In this document: positions 21,567 to 35,361 of the stretch, in pieces
Layout of the letters: each line of letters begins with the position of its first letter
Position numbering within the stretch: the first letter of the stretch is position 1
The notes under the pieces: generated by a model
What the model saw: the letters and a program-made list of their open reading frames with translations, nothing else
Told to the model about the DNA's origin: nothing
Databases searched by the model: none
Assembly: GCA_029717555.1 (NCBI GenBank)
Contig: JAMDHS010000042.1
Coordinates: 62,001-126,000, forward strand
Length of the DNA stretch: 64,000 bases
From: Peribolospora baueri
Taxonomy: Eukaryota > Basidiomycota > Peribolosporomycetes > Peribolosporales > Peribolosporaceae
Reading direction: 5' to 3'
Translations under genes and position numbers: made by a program

Positions 21567-24044
21567 TCACCCCGGCAAATCCTTCAACACGAAAATGTCC
21601 TGCTCGACCCTCTGCTCCGCGAGACGCAAAGTCCTGATCGTCTCGTTCAGCTTAGCGAGCGCTTCGCGGTCCCTGCTCGTAAGGAGCTTCTCCATGTCGT
21701 TCTGCACGTCCGTCCTCTCCGCCTTGACCACCAGGGTGCTCTGCTTCTCCACTTCGACGCGTCGTCGCTCGTAGATGTTGCAGAGTGTCTTGTACAAGTG
21801 GTCCAGGAGCCAAGCGCGCACCTTGGAGAGGTCGACATACCAGTAGTAGAGCGTGCGCGAAGGAGCGCGGTCGGCCGATTTGGGTACCTCCTGGAGCTCG
21901 ATCAATGACGAAGTAGATAGGACAGAGATGACCGCGCGCGCGTCCTTGGGCGCGAGCATGGCGATCTTGGCAATCTGCGGGGAGAGAATCGAGTAAGTCG
22001 GAATAGCCTGCGGGGCTCCCCAAACTGGCCGAACGGATGAGCTAGTCCACTCGCCTGTCCTTCATTGAGCTTGCCCTTGTCAAGGAGGATGCTCATGATT
22101 CTGACCGCATGCGTCCCAAACTTGTCCTCCACCACGCTTCTTAAAACCCTCATCTTGAACCTCCTGCAGATCTCCTCAAACTCGATAGTGAAGCTGCTTC
22201 CCCCGGCCCTCCCGCTCGTAGACCCCCCACCAGCCGCTGTCGTGCGAGCAATGAAAGCGTTGCGGCGGCCTTGCGAAGAGATGTCGTCGTCGCAAGACAA
22301 GATCTGCATATACTCGGACAGGAGACTTGAACCGGTGGGTCTAGATTTGGAAGGGAAGGACTCCTTGTTCATGCCTTTCGTTATGTTGAATTTGGACAAT
22401 TTCTCCAGTCGGTTCCATAGAATGTTGACCGAGATGGGGTCTGCACACGAAGCAGGACGGTGGTAGAGAGAAAAGTCAGACCTAAAAGCAGGCAGCTCCT
22501 TACTGCTCTCTAGACAAGTATGAACGTACCAGATCGAACGTCGGCTAAGCTTTTCTGCTTGTCTTCGTTCATATCCAGCATTCCCTTTACGATTGTGCCC
22601 ACTGTGGCATTATACCGTGACGTAGCAGCTTTGACGATCAGGTCGTTACGGAAGGCGAGTTCAAAGCGCTCGTAATTGACGCGAAAGTAGACTGCCGGCT
22701 ACGTCCAATGAAAGGCAAAACAATTGAGCGCCAAATCAATGTCATCCGGCGTAAAGGTCACACGCGAACGGAAGTTGTGCGCTAGGCACACGTGAAGCAA
22801 GCAGCTGTGGACTCACGTCAACCTCCATGTCGTTGTCACCATCGTCATCCCCTCCCGTCGCGGACGCTACAATAACCTTTGCCGACTTTGACGACGTTCT
22901 GCTTTTTTTGGACGCATGTCCGTTGAGAGCGGCAGCCGCCTTGCGCTTCCGCTGTCGAGACAAACAAAAATGCACATACAGCCAGGTCCAATAATGAGCT
23001 CATGCTGGTTGGGGGCGACCGCATTGTTAAGGGCCTTGTGAAGATCAATAAAAGGCGATGATCACTGACCAGACCGCCACCTCTTTTCTTCTCCTCTTCC
23101 ATTTCCTCCCGCAACCGCACCTCGACCTTGATGCGGATCTCCTTCAATTCCTTCGGGGTCACTACGCCTTTGATTTTAAGCCTTTCCTCTTTCTCCCAGG
23201 CAATCAGTTTGTCGCGAGGGGAAATATGCGCCGATACCAGGGATGGAAGCAGATATGACTTTGCGACGAGACGTTGAAAAGTCGTTTGCAGGACGCTTGA
23301 TCCTGAAAGAGTAGAGTGACAGGTAAGGAGGACGTTCAAAACCATGATAAAAGATCGTCGACGGAAGGATAATTGTCGCTCACTCTTCGCGTCCACTCCA
23401 GCAATTTGTTCTACGACGTCCGCTATTCGTAGCTTGCCATTAAGCAGAACTACTTCAACAATTTCACCTGCCTGAATCGTATTATACGAGCAGAAGGAGT
23501 GAAGTGAGCTCTTGAAAACATCACCGGAGTTTTACACGTAGCCCATTTGTTTCTAGGGTGGTGCCCAAGCCAGACGACGCTCATGTAGCCAAAAAAATAT
23601 AACTCACCTCAACGCCGTACTTCTCCTTCGCCGCCATTACATACCTCCCAAACCTTTGACGATGGAGTATCTCGTCTGCATTAATCTCAAAGTATTCCAC
23701 CATCCTCTCTCCCTCGTCGATTCGCGTGTGCCAGAGGCAGTTGTGCTGCACAAGGATGATGATCGACGCTTGTATGATTGTTCGGCGTAAGCCTGAGAAG
23801 CGCATGATGGTGGGAAGGGAGAGACGGCCACGGTGAAGGAGTGTCGATGCAACTTTCTGAGAGCGGAGGCCGCAGGGGGGAGGTGCGCGAGTCAGAAGGA
23901 GGCCATCAACAGAGTGAAAGAGTCAGCCTCCACGCGCGACGAATGGGTAGGACCTGTCTTGTAGGCAACACTCACCGCCACGGACTCTCCAAACTGGTCA
24001 GAGATAACCAGCTCGCATATGCGAGCCTTTTCTTTCGTCGTCAT
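21567..24044 (-). CDS. RPC82: RNA polymerase III subunit RPC82/RPC3
   Basis: Largest subunit of the Pol III-specific C82/C34/C31 initiation subcomplex. Exon 1 encodes MTTKEKARICELVISDQFGE and the next KVASTLLHRGRLSLPTIMRF, the RPC82 N-terminal winged-helix pattern. Further winged helices are marked by VVLLNGKLRIADVVEQI and by FTIEFEEICRRFKMRVLRSVVEDKFGTHAVRI split by a charged, Ser-rich insert. The C-terminal part, IAKIAMLAPKDARAVISVL followed by YYWYVDLSKVRAWLLDHLYKTL, ends in the coiled-coil tail typical of C82 (RTLRLAEQRVEQDIFVLKDL). A basic/acidic patch (RKRKAAAALNG, then DDDGDNDMEVD) lies mid-protein. About eight exons. It converges with BNA1, leaving 162 bp between stops. Confidence 0.9.
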
Positions 24045-24510
24045 GATTCAACGCCGTCCCGAGGCTCGTCCGAGTCGTCAGAAAAAGAAAGCAAAAGAAA
24101 GAGGTCGACCAGATTGCCTTGCGCGGCCGCCGAAGCTGCGATCGCGAAGGGAGGAGAGAACAGAGAGGGAGGTGACAGCGGGAGAACGCTGACGGAAGGG
24201 GTGGGTCACAAGGGGCTCATGGCTAGGGAGAAAGGTCAGGATGATGGTCAAAGGGTGACTTCGTCCACTTTTGGCCCAGCGATGTTAGAAAAGTCTGGGC
24301 CGGAGCATGATCGCTGAAGTGCTGCGGCGGCCGGAGCGTCCGGACCCCCTACTTGACCCATCGTGCAGCGCTCGACTCTTCCGTACGGACAACGCTTACA
24401 GTGCGCCTGATCGCAGTACAAGAACTAGGTGTGGATTACGTCGACAAACGGAGAACTCGCATACTGTACACGGAAGCAGGCGTCGCGTGCGGAACGAAGG
24501 GGCGGACGGG
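24045..24510. other. Intergenic region, RPC82 promoter
   Basis: About 470 bp between two minus-strand genes. No coding or structural signal recognised. Confidence 0.4.
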
Positions 24511-26147
24511 TCAGATGAAGTCGGACAGACCTACCGAGTCGTCTCCGCGCTTATCTGCCCGTCGTCGGGTAGGGCTGGGTCGGGAGACGAGCCGGCCAAG
24601 CTGCCTAAGGATCACCTCGGCATCGTCTCCCCACTTCAAGGTATCGCCTCGAAGTATGTCAGAGCGAACTTGGTGCTGGATGTCCTCGACGAGATAGAAC
24701 GTGTGAACATCCCTCCTCACGCCGTTGACCTGCATCTCCTGCAATCCCGCCAACACGCCTGACAAGTTGCGGAAACACAACCAGAGTGTGCGAAGGTACT
24801 CGTTGTACACGGACGTCGTGCAGCCGAGCACGTACGATTCCAGGCTGGCGGTGCGGGCGTAGCGGAAGAGAGCAAGGGAGAGGTGCGGATTAGAGTAGGT
24901 GTCGCGGAAGATGGATATGAGGTGGGTAAGGAGGTGAGGATAGATGGGGTTGAAGGCGAAAGCAGCCTTCGGCACGCTGGCAACGTCACCGGTCGGTGCA
25001 TGCTTGGCATCCTGCCCCTCTGCCCGTTTCGCAGCTCCAAACACGGCCCTGTGCGCCCATTCGAGGAGCTCGAGATCGCTCTCGCACATCCCCATCTCCT
25101 CCTTCGCCTTGTCCACCTGGTCCTCCAACGCACTGGACCAGCCGAGCCCGACAATGTCGTCTTTGAAGCCTTCTTTCCGCTTTCGTACCCGCGCTTCTTG
25201 CTCGCGACGGATACGTCCCACGAAGTGCCCCAGGCCGAGCTCATCCTTCCTACTCGCAGTACCCAGACCTCCAAACGGGGATCCGAACGAAGCACTTTCA
25301 TCTCCGAAAGTTCCCTTGTCGGAACCCTTGGGGCCTCTGGAGATGGATTCGTAAAGCACCTTGAACACTCCATCAAATGCTTGAGTCTCGCTGACGGTCA
25401 GAGACTTGCGCCTTCGTACATGGTCCAAGTTCATCCTTTCGCCCTCTCGAGGACTTCCGCGATTAGTGGCGGCGTCCGGGACGCCGAACAGGTCTGCCGT
25501 CCGAACGTTGCGAGCGGTCGGGAAAGCCGTAGAGTTCCATAAGCTCTCGTCCTTGCTCCTGACAGATGAACGTTCCCTCCGTGGATCAGAAGAGGGGAGT
25601 TCATCAGTGCGAGAGAAGGCCTCTGGGCCGGCGAACAAGTCGGAGAAGGCAGCCTCGGATGACGCCGTCGCCTCTCCCGATGCATCTTCGTTTGTAGGGC
25701 GGAGCGATTCCCAGCTGGATGGAGAACGTAAAGGCCTCGAATTTAGCGCACGAAGGTTCTTCTGCGGAGAGAGCGAAGCAGACACTAACAAGGAAGGTGC
25801 ACCGTTCGAAACGGATTGGCTCTGCACTCCGTCCGCCCCGCCTAATCCCGTCCCACCCTCCGCCACTCGTTCTTTTGGGTGACCCTCAAGCTCATTCGGA
25901 TTTGGCACCGAAGAGACTGTGGTAGTCTTCTTCGGCTGCTCTTCCTCTAAATGCCGGCGCGAGCCCGAGAAATATCGAGCTGAAACGCGATTCCAGTGGC
26001 GGGGGCCTGGGGTGCGAAGATCGAACAGGAGTGAGCCGTGGGCGGGACGGAAGGAAACACGGGCAGGGCCGGTAGAATACGAGGCTCACCGCCGAAGACA
26101 GCACGATTGACCGCCGCGCAGGCTGGGCAAGCAGACCTGAGGCTCAT
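24511..26147 (-). CDS. Mitochondrial MTF2-like protein
   Basis: Two exons: 26090-26147 and 24511-26006. The short first exon (MSLRSACPACAAVNRAVFGG) joins in phase to PRHWNRVSARYFSGSRRH, giving a basic, acid-free N terminus with RYFS near its end, a good mitochondrial presequence. An in-frame ATG nine codons upstream (26174) is an alternative start. The middle is Ser/Glu-rich and disordered. The C-terminal ~170 residues form an all-helical segment: LTHLISIFRDTY, SLALFRYARTASLESYVLGC, YNEYLRTLWLCF and LAGLQEMQVNGVRRDVHT. This resembles the C-terminal domain of MTF2/Nam1-like proteins, which link mitochondrial transcription and RNA handling. The targeting is well supported; the family call is moderate. 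Confidence 0.6.
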
Positions 26148-26550
26148 CCTCGTTGACGTTATTAACCATTTCATCGTTTGGCGAGCGGTCGTGCACATTG
26201 TCGAGAAGAGAGGTCCAACTTGCTGCGGCGCTTCCCACGGCCGGAGGCCCACCTGTCTGCCTGCCCGGTCGCGATCAGTTCGAGATGGCCTCCGCTTCTT
26301 CGCTCTGCATACCCGCCAACCATCTCGTTCGCTTCATCCCTCCGCTTCCATCCATCCGCTGGCGAGCTGGTGAGCGGACAGATCCCCAGATTATGTTGCT
26401 CCAAAGCCGTTGGGCCGAAAAGTAACCTTGTGCCTTGTGCTTCAATCAGATCCGGCGGCACCGATATATCCCTATCACCGTCGACCTGCGAAAATCTCCT
26501 GAGATTGTAGGGAGATTCTCACTCGGCCTTCGCAAGGCTTTCTCGTCATC
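26148..26550. promoter_or_regulatory. Divergent promoter region, MTF2-like gene and CK2 alpha
   Basis: About 400 bp between head-to-head genes. No specific element can be assigned. Confidence 0.4.
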
Positions 26551-28233
<1,683 letters not shown>

Positions 28234-29034
28234 CGTCTTGTGCATGTTGCCCTCACGGCACCAGCGCATTCGTAGTGGGTGCATGTACGGATGGATAGCG
28301 TCGGACGATCCCCTCCCACCACCGTCTCCGCAGTCACTGTTTTTCCCGCCTCTTGCTAGACTTGTTCATCCTTCTCTCTTTCTCTCAGCCCCGGGTCTTT
28401 CCTCTTTTCTGTTCAGACGGGCGTGCCCGTGAGAAGGGCGGGGCGTGGAGCATGGATGACCGGTCGGATGGGTTGTTGAAGCGGAGGGGCGAAGTAAGGT
28501 TCGAGTCTGCTGTGCGCTGTCTGGCGTCGTCGAGCCGTCCGCACTATCTGGCAGTCTGTCGGCGCTCAGTCGTCGAAGGGGAGGAGGAAAGACGGGGAGG
28601 CGAAGCGTTTCATGGTGCTTAGCTATTAGATACGAACAGGATTGTCAGAAACCGTCGACGTCGGTGTTGTTGCGCCTGCCGAGGTTTGCGAGTGAACGTG
28701 TCGTCGGAACGTCGGGACGGGTCGACGGTGCTGCGGCATTATCTTTGTGTGCCTCGCCTCCGCGTCGACATCGGACTTGTCCCTGGCGGGTGGAAGAATG
28801 GAAAATTTTGTGACTCGGAGGGAAAAGCAGGTTAGAAGAAAGGAATGGGTGCGCAAAAGCACGTCGGCCTCGTCACTCCATCACCATCCGAGCTCCTTGT
28901 GTGCCTGACCTTCGACGACCTCCACCGTCGCCTGACGCTGACACCGACGCCGACGCTGAGCTCCCAGAACAGAGCAGGCCGTGCGTCGCCCGCCCATCCG
29001 TCGTCCATCCTCGCCTCCCCTTGCCTCTCCAGAC
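28234..29034. other. Intergenic region between CK2 alpha and the YMC1-type carrier
   Basis: About 800 bp with C/T-rich tracts near 28,310-28,400. No conserved frame or RNA gene is recognised. It carries the carrier promoter. Confidence 0.4.
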
Positions 29035-30704
29035 ATGTCCGCCGAACTCGGACCCGCCTCCCTCGAGCCCGAGGGCTCCCCGGCGCAGAGCCAGCAGCAG
29101 AAGAAGGGCTTCCCTCTTTCCCGCACCACCAAGGACATTCTCGCGGGGACATCGGGTGGCGTGGCGCAGGTGTTGGCCGGACAGCCGTTCGACATCGTCA
29201 AGGTCCGCTTGCAGACCTCGCCCGCGGGCACCTACTCGGGCATGGCGGACTGCGCAAAGGCGCTTGTCAAGGAGGATGGCTTGAGAGGGTTCTACAAGGT
29301 TTTTTTTTTTTTTTCTTTTTTTTTTTTCCCGCATCAGCCTTCCATCGATCGACGCTTGTGACATCTTGTCCGTTCGTCCCGACGCGCCGCCGTTCCGCTG
29401 ACGGATGACGTACGTGCTTTGCCTGACTTTGCTTCACATCCTTTTACCCTCACCCCTACCCGACCATTTCCCCCGATTCGCCTTCACATGGCAGGGCACG
29501 CTCACCCCGCTCCTGGGCGTCGGCCTCTGCGTGTCCATCCAGTTCGGCGTGCTCGAGGACCTCAAGCGCCGCTTCTCGGCCATGAACATCAAGTCCGGAG
29601 CAACTAACGCCGGCGGGCGGCTGAGCAACGGACAGTACTACATCGCCGGTGGGCTGGCCGGTCTGGCGAACAGCGTTGCTGCGGGTGAGTCGGCGTGGGT
29701 TGGGCCGGACGGCGTCCTTCCCGTGGTGTCGTCCGGAGGCCGTGTCTCGAGACGATCGCTGACCCCGTCCAACTGCCGATCTCTTGTTTGCCTTCGCATC
29801 CTTTCTCTCCACTCCCTCAAGGACCAATCGAACACATCCGCATTCGACTGCAATCTCAACCTGCCGCGACGCCGACAAAGCCGCTGCTGTACAACGGTCC
29901 GGGAGACGCGATCGTCAAGATCTACAAGCAGGCTGGCTTCTTCAGGGGCATCTACAAAGGCATGGGACCCACCTTCCTCAGAGAGGGACATGGGTTGGGA
30001 ATCTACTTCTTGACGTGAGTCGGTTACTTTCCAGCCAAGAGGCGTCGGCGGAAAGCAAGTCGTGATCCTTGGAGTTACCTGCGCCGCTCACGCACATCCA
30101 CTTTTACGAACGCGCCCCTTTTGCCCTCTCGCACCCAACGTAGCTACGAGTGGCTTGTCAACCGGAAACTCGATGAGCAGAAGGTCACTCGCAGCGAGAT
30201 GCCGGCCGTGTACGCTGTCCTGTATGGCATCGCAGCCGGGTGGTCGCTCTGGCTGACCGCGTATCCCATCGACGTGATCAAGTCGCGCTTGGTGAGCGTC
30301 GCCCGTCTTCGCGTGCTCGTCCTCTTTGGCCGAGTCGACACACTCCGTTGACCCTTTTATGTCTTTTTTCTGTCTTGGTTTTTTTTGTACTGTCTACGTC
30401 TCGTGCAGCAAACCGACGGCTTGAGGGCCGATACGAGGAAATACGCCTCGGCGTTCGATTGCGCTCGTCAGATCTACGCCGCCGGCGGTATCGGTGGTTT
30501 CTTCCGCGGTCTTATCCCTACGCTTATCAGGGTGAGCGTGGGGAGAAAGGAGAGAGACGGAATGGGGGGAAAAGTGAGATCTTCGTTCCAGGCTGTCGTG
30601 CTGATCTCATGCATGCTTTCACCACATCCGATCCCCTGCAGTCTCCAATCGCCAACGGTGCCACCTTCCTTGCGTTTGAGATGGCGATGCGGTACATGGG
30701 CTAA
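29035..30704 (+). CDS. Mitochondrial carrier of the YMC1/CRC1 group
   Basis: Inner-membrane solute carrier. The N terminus MSAELGPASLEPEG is short and hydrophilic. Repeat 1 has KDILAGTSGGVAQVLAGQPF and the signature QPFDIVKVRLQT, then GFYKGTLTPLLGVGLCVSIQ. Repeat 2 has GPIEHIRIRLQSQ and GFFRGIYKGMGPTFLREG. Repeat 3 has YPIDVIKSRLQTDG and GFFRGLIPTLIRSPIANGAT. The AQVLAGQPFD and GTLTPLLGVG forms fit YMC1/YMC2 (glycine/glutamate-linked) more than the acylcarnitine carrier, but the substrate is an inference. The first intron's donor is GTTTTT, running into a long poly-T tract. At least four more introns follow, all GT-AG. Confidence 0.88.
29300..29328. repeat. Poly-T tract at a 5' splice site
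   Basis: Runs of T separated by a single C, directly after the AAG|G of the first intron donor of the YMC1-type carrier gene. Confidence 0.85.
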
Positions 30705-31394
30705 GAGGCAGAAACTCAAGGTTGTGGACGACCTTGTGTTGCGTTGTCGTTGCTCTCTGAGGTAGCTCCTCGGAACGGCGTAACGAGCGGCAATCGGACG
30801 CGGTACGAGCATGACAGTCGTTATCGTACGTGTACGTGCCGGTAATACCTTTTTCGATGCCATGGAAGATGGAAGGGCTGTAGACTTCTTTCTTTCGTTT
30901 TTTTCTGTCCCCCGTCTCCTTGTCATAGCGTTGATGCGCACGTTGTACATTGTACGGTATGGAGCACGATACGAACGAGTTAATCTCTCTAGCGATCCTT
31001 ATTTGACAAGGCTCGCATCCACATTCAAGCTGGGGGCGAGACATTGAAGATGCACCCGACCATGTATGTGGGCACTGCCACGGAACCTCGAGGCTAACTT
31101 TCTCAGCGTGCTGCGGTCTGGCAGCTGCCGGTCCCGCCAAGTCTTACATTACAGGGTCACACATGCACGCACGCACACACACACGCCGACCGGCTGTGCT
31201 TCCAATCTTCCTCTATTGCTCGGCTGGCGTTGCCTACGGCGCTCTCCGCAAGCATGACTTCAAAAAACGTTCGGGCGCGGTCGTGGAGGAGATATCGTCC
31301 ATGGTCGGAGTTGGAACCATCGGCTGGGCTGGGGGTCGACGGTGGCCCACCTTGTTGAGATCTTTCAGGGGCGGCCCCGGCGGCTCTCCCTCCA
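30705..31394. other. Intergenic region downstream of the YMC1-type carrier
   Basis: About 690 bp with a short (CA)n stretch near 31,165-31,185. No conserved coding sequence before the uncertain Ser-rich gene. Confidence 0.4.
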
Positions 31395-31751
31395 TGGAGA
31401 CGACGACGACGACGACGGGCAAGCGCGGGCTCGCTGACATACGCCCCAGCGACGCGCCTTCGCGCCAGGCCCTCCTCCGAGCGCAGCTCGAGGCGGGCGA
31501 CGCGGCGCTGGAGCTGGTGCAGGCTGAGGTGGTGACGCTGCGCCAGACGGGCGAGCAGTCTCGGCGAGCGATCATGCGTCTCCAGGACGAGAAGCAATCG
31601 GTCTTCGTCGTCCAGCGACAGCCCTCGAATGGGCGATGGACGAGACGGACAAGGCCCGCACTCGCGGGAGGGCACGCCATTTCGCCCATCCTCGCTTCCC
31701 TCCACCCCATCTTCGTCTCCTCGTCGCGTGCTCGTCTCTGCCGCCGCGTCA

Positions 31752-31804
<53 letters not shown>

Positions 31805-32598
31805 CCTGCGCCAAGCGCACCAGGCCGTCGAGGACGACGAGGCGAAGGCGAAGGCAAAGGCTGCCCCGGCGCCTGCGACGGCCGCCGAGCTCGCAGCGAC
31901 GCGACAGGAGGTGCAAGAGCTCAAGAATCTCATTCAACAGATGCATGCCTCGTTGGCATGCGGCGGAGGGAGCGAGGCCACCGCTGACCACCCGTCCGTC
32001 GTATCCGCGCCCGCGGAGGAGAGCGCGAGAGGAGATAAGGACATTTGTCCGTCACCGCTCCAAAGGTCCGCCCAGCCGTCTACGTCTACTTCTTCTATGC
32101 AGCGCCAAAGCGGCAGCGGCAGCTCCCCGCCCGGCGTCGGCGTCGGCGTCGGTCCTTGTGCCCAACCGACCAACGACGCGCCAATCCGCTCGCTCACCCC
32201 TTCGTCCTCGTCCATCAGCCGCACCGCCGCCGTTCCCGGCCGATGCCGCTCCGCTCCTCGCTCGCCTACGCTCTCCGAGCTGGACCTTCCAGGCCTCGAG
32301 TCTCAGCTCAGTGAAGCGCTCCAGGACCTTTGGTATGGGCCCCTCGCAGGGCCTACGACGGGAGCAGAAGAGCCGAAGCGGGAGGGAGTCGGAAGACGGT
32401 AAGAACGTGGATCCGTTGGTGAGGTCGGAGATGTCGATGGCGGTCGCGATGCGAGGGAAGAGCGACGGCGACGGAGGAGAGCGGGACTGGAAGGCAGAGG
32501 AGGACGACGAGGGGGTCGGGGATGGTGGATTGGATCTGGTGAGGAGGGGCGCGGTGGTGAAGAAGGGGGACATCATAATCGGGTTGCCGTCCGAGTGA
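31395..32598 (+). CDS. Uncertain low-complexity Ser-rich, coiled-coil protein
   Basis: I do not recognise a family. Coding-like stretches appear in different frames. A start METTTTTTGKRGLADIRPS leads into heptad-like sequence (RQALLRAQLEAGDAALELVQ). A second frame has a Ser homopolymer encoded by the TCG microsatellite, followed by AAELAATRQEVQELKNLIQQ, another coiled-coil segment, and SELDLPGLESQLSEALQDL. A third frame ends RRGAVVKKGDIIIGLPSE with stop at 32,596-32,598. Introns could connect these frames but I could not find donor/acceptor pairs that are convincing. The minus strand is also open over much of this stretch, so strand and exact bounds are uncertain. Confidence 0.32.
31758..31799. 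repeat. (TCG)14 trinucleotide microsatellite
   Basis: Perfect TCG array. In one plus-strand frame it encodes poly-Ser; in the others poly-Arg or poly-Val. Confidence 0.9.
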
Positions 32599-33207
32599 GC
32601 GTGCGTGGGTGGGTACCTACGGACGCGCCTGGCGAGGCCCACCAACGCAAGGGTTTTCTTTCGACTTTTCACCATGATCTCGAAGAATAAAAAAGCAAGC
32701 CCGCGGAGAGGAAAAAGCTTTCCGGCGATGCTTACGACCTGCTCTCAACGGGCTGAGATGGAGATGGAGATGGAGATGGCGATGGAGACGGGACGGAAGG
32801 CGGACTTGTGGACGATGAGCTGCCTGGCATGTGTCCTCCAACCGCTTTGCTTGCACGCTGAAACTGAAAGGTTGGGAACGGAGAGATCAATTCGTTCGTT
32901 CGGCCAGATTGGTCGCGCGCGACGACGCACAAACAAACAAACAAACAGACAGTCAGACAGACAAGCAGACAAGCAGATAGACAGACAAGCAGACGGAGCG
33001 GGTGGGACGAGCCGGCGATCGTCGGCGTGCCCTTCGCCCTCGCAATCGGGTCGGGATTTTCGAAATTTGTATTGCCTTGCCCACGGCACCGAACGCGATG
33101 CATATCAAGGGACCTCACGAGGGCGTTGATACAGAGGCCATACGCGAACACACGGACGCGGCAACTTTGGTCGTCGGAGGAAAAATCGAACTCGAGGGAG
33201 ACCTAGG
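32599..33207. other. Intergenic region upstream of the KAE1 stop, with repeats
   Basis: About 610 bp. It contains a hexamer run (GATGGA-like, 32,757-32,790) and a CAAA/CAGA tetranucleotide array at 32,930-32,995. No gene seen. Confidence 0.4.
32930..32995. repeat. (CAAA)n(CAGA)n tetranucleotide repeat
   Basis: Begins as CAAA units and continues as CAGA/CAAG units. It shares an exact stretch of more than 20 bases with the array at 10,067-10,107. Confidence 0.85.
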
Positions 33208-34800
33208 CTAGGCTCTCCAGTTGACGTGCACGGCGTCTGTTCGGAATCTAGACGCGACGCGAGATCGGAGAAGCGAGAAAAAAAAGGGTGGTAGATGGAG
33301 GGCGGTGGGTGGGCAAGACGACGAATAAAAAAAAAAAAGTCCAGAGAGACGTGCTCGTGCTCACCTCTGCGTGCACGTCGACTTTTCCAACGCCGTCTCG
33401 AACCCCATGCGGTAGGAGAGCAAGCCGGCGTGGGCGATCATGATACCGTTGTCGATGCAGAACCTACGTACGACGAGGTCAAAGCGCGTGGGGAGACGGA
33501 GTTGGAACGCACGGAGCGGACATCGGACGGAAACAGCGGACGGAGCTCACCTGTCGTCAGTGGCGAATACGGCGCCGCCCCTCTCCTGCGCCATGATGGC
33601 CATCATCTCCTGCAGCCGCTCGTTGCAACCGACGCCGCCGACGATCAGCACTTCCTTGCTACCGATGTGAGCCATGGCCCTCTCCGTAATCTCGACCAGC
33701 ATGGCGAACACGGTCTCTTGCAAGGAGAAGCACAAGTCGGCGGGCGTGATGAGCTGGTCTGACGGAACGTTCGCCGGCGGGGAGGAGGATCCGGTCGGCA
33801 CAAAGTTGGGTTGGAGCGTGTACGCTTCTGTGGCAGATAGCAGGCCGGCGAGGTTGATGTCCATGCCCTTGGTGGCGTAAGGGAGGGAGAGGAGACGTTT
33901 GCCTCTGTTGTGCAAGACGGACAGAAAGATGGGGGCACAGGAAAGAATGGACGGTCAGGACGGGGGGGGCTCGGTCGACTCCACTTGCCCGCCCCTGGCG
34001 AACTCGCTTCTTGGCCTCCTGTTCAATGTTATAACCGGGCGCAGGATCGTTGGGCAAGCCGATGACCCTAGCGAATCGATCGAGACAGTTTCCGACGGCA
34101 ATGTCGAGCGTCTCTCCAAAGATGCGGTACCGTTGGGCTGAGTAGGCGATCACCTGGGTGTTGCCGCCGGAGACGTAGAGCACCACCGGGTTTGTTGCGC
34201 CGGTGATCGCTCTTCCCATCTCGATGTCTGGACAAAGGGAGGGAGGGGTTCAAAATGAAAAGAGATACGGGCATGGCAGAGTGGAAAACGAGAAGGATGC
34301 CCACGTCCGACGCAGTGATTGACGCCGACCAGAGGTTTGTCATACAGGAGGGCCAATGTCCGGGCAACGAGGGCGACGGACTGCAGAGGAGCGCCCATGC
34401 CGGGACCTGGGCAAGGGAGGGAGGGGGACGACAAAGTGAGCAGTCGGACGCGCAAGAGCGAAAAGCGCAGCGGTAGAGAGGAGACAGGAAGGGTGGGCTT
34501 GCCTTTGGTGAAGCACACACAGTCCACCGCGCTCAGCCCGCCCGTAAGGCCGGCCTTGTCCACGGCCTCTGTCACGACTCTGAGTGCCCACTCTTTATGA
34601 TGCTTGGCGGTCTCTCCGGGCAAGAAGCCCTCGCCGGGCGGGGTGATGTAGGTATGTCGCACGTTGGAGAGGATCTTTACGTCACCGTTGGGGGCGTGGA
34701 GCACGACGCCGGCGCCGAGCTTGTTGGCGCTGCCTTCGAGGCCGAGCGCCAGCATGGGCCGGGAGGGCTGGGGAAGGGGCTCGCGGCGGCGGCCTGGCAT
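33208..34800 (-). CDS. KAE1: tRNA N6-adenosine threonylcarbamoyltransferase KAE1 (KEOPS/EKC subunit)
   Basis: ASKHA-fold catalytic subunit of the KEOPS complex, which places t6A on A37 of ANN-reading tRNAs. Start [15 protein letters not shown] precedes [18 protein letters not shown]; an in-frame ATG at 34755 is the alternative start. Core motifs: [30 protein letters not shown], metal-binding His residues in GVNHCVGHIEMGR, nucleotide-binding [29 protein letters not shown] and [14 protein letters not shown]. The metal-ligand Asp lies in the penultimate exon ([13 protein letters not shown]). The final exon encodes [12 protein letters not shown] and ends at TAG 33208-33210, matching the family end. 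Six or more exons. Confidence 0.94.
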
Positions 34801-34860
34801 TCCGGAGCAAAAACTTGAAGGTGGGAAGAAGGAGGCCTGGAGAGGGGGATTGGAGTCTGC

Positions 34861-34895
34861 CTTGTCTGTCTGTCCGTCTGTCCTCCGTCTGTCCA
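34861..34895. repeat. (TCTG)n-type tetranucleotide repeat upstream of KAE1
   Basis: Imperfect TCTG/TCCG array starting CTTGTCTGTCTGTCCGTC. It is the reverse-complement type of the CAGA arrays. Confidence 0.8.
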
Positions 34896-35361
34896 CCTCG
34901 GACAGTTTTCCGACAGCTCGACTGGAGTGATCGAAGGGTCAGTGCGCGATGGCAAGTGCTGCGGCAAGTGGTTCGTTGGTAGCAGGATGCTCGCGTCGAG
35001 CTGCGGCTCGGAGGTTGGACGGAAAGGTGCGCACGCGAGGTGCGGTCAAGGATGTATGTATGTACATCCGCTGTCGACGGTGACTGCGAGTGGACGATCG
35101 AGACCGGCCCTTGGTGTGCTCTCTCAATGTTAGAAAAATGACCAGACACGGCCGTCCTGCGTGCCCAAAAAAGACGCTCGACGGTGCGCCGGCGTGTCAG
35201 ACAAGGGCTGAATTTGACGAGCCCTCGTGGATCTGCTCCCGGCGAGTCTTGCCCGCCTGTGGTCGTCCGTCTTGGACGGGTCTTGTAAGCGCAACCGGCG
35301 TGGGTCGACGGAGGCTGCTGCTCGCTGGGAGTGGGTGTGGGTGGGGTAACAAGTTGGCGAG

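Noticed and set aside
31157-31933. Minus-strand frame with an Asp homopolymer over the TCG array
   Set aside because: It is the complement of the Ser-coding frame. Its flanks are Arg/His-rich and lack the coiled-coil character seen on the plus strand.
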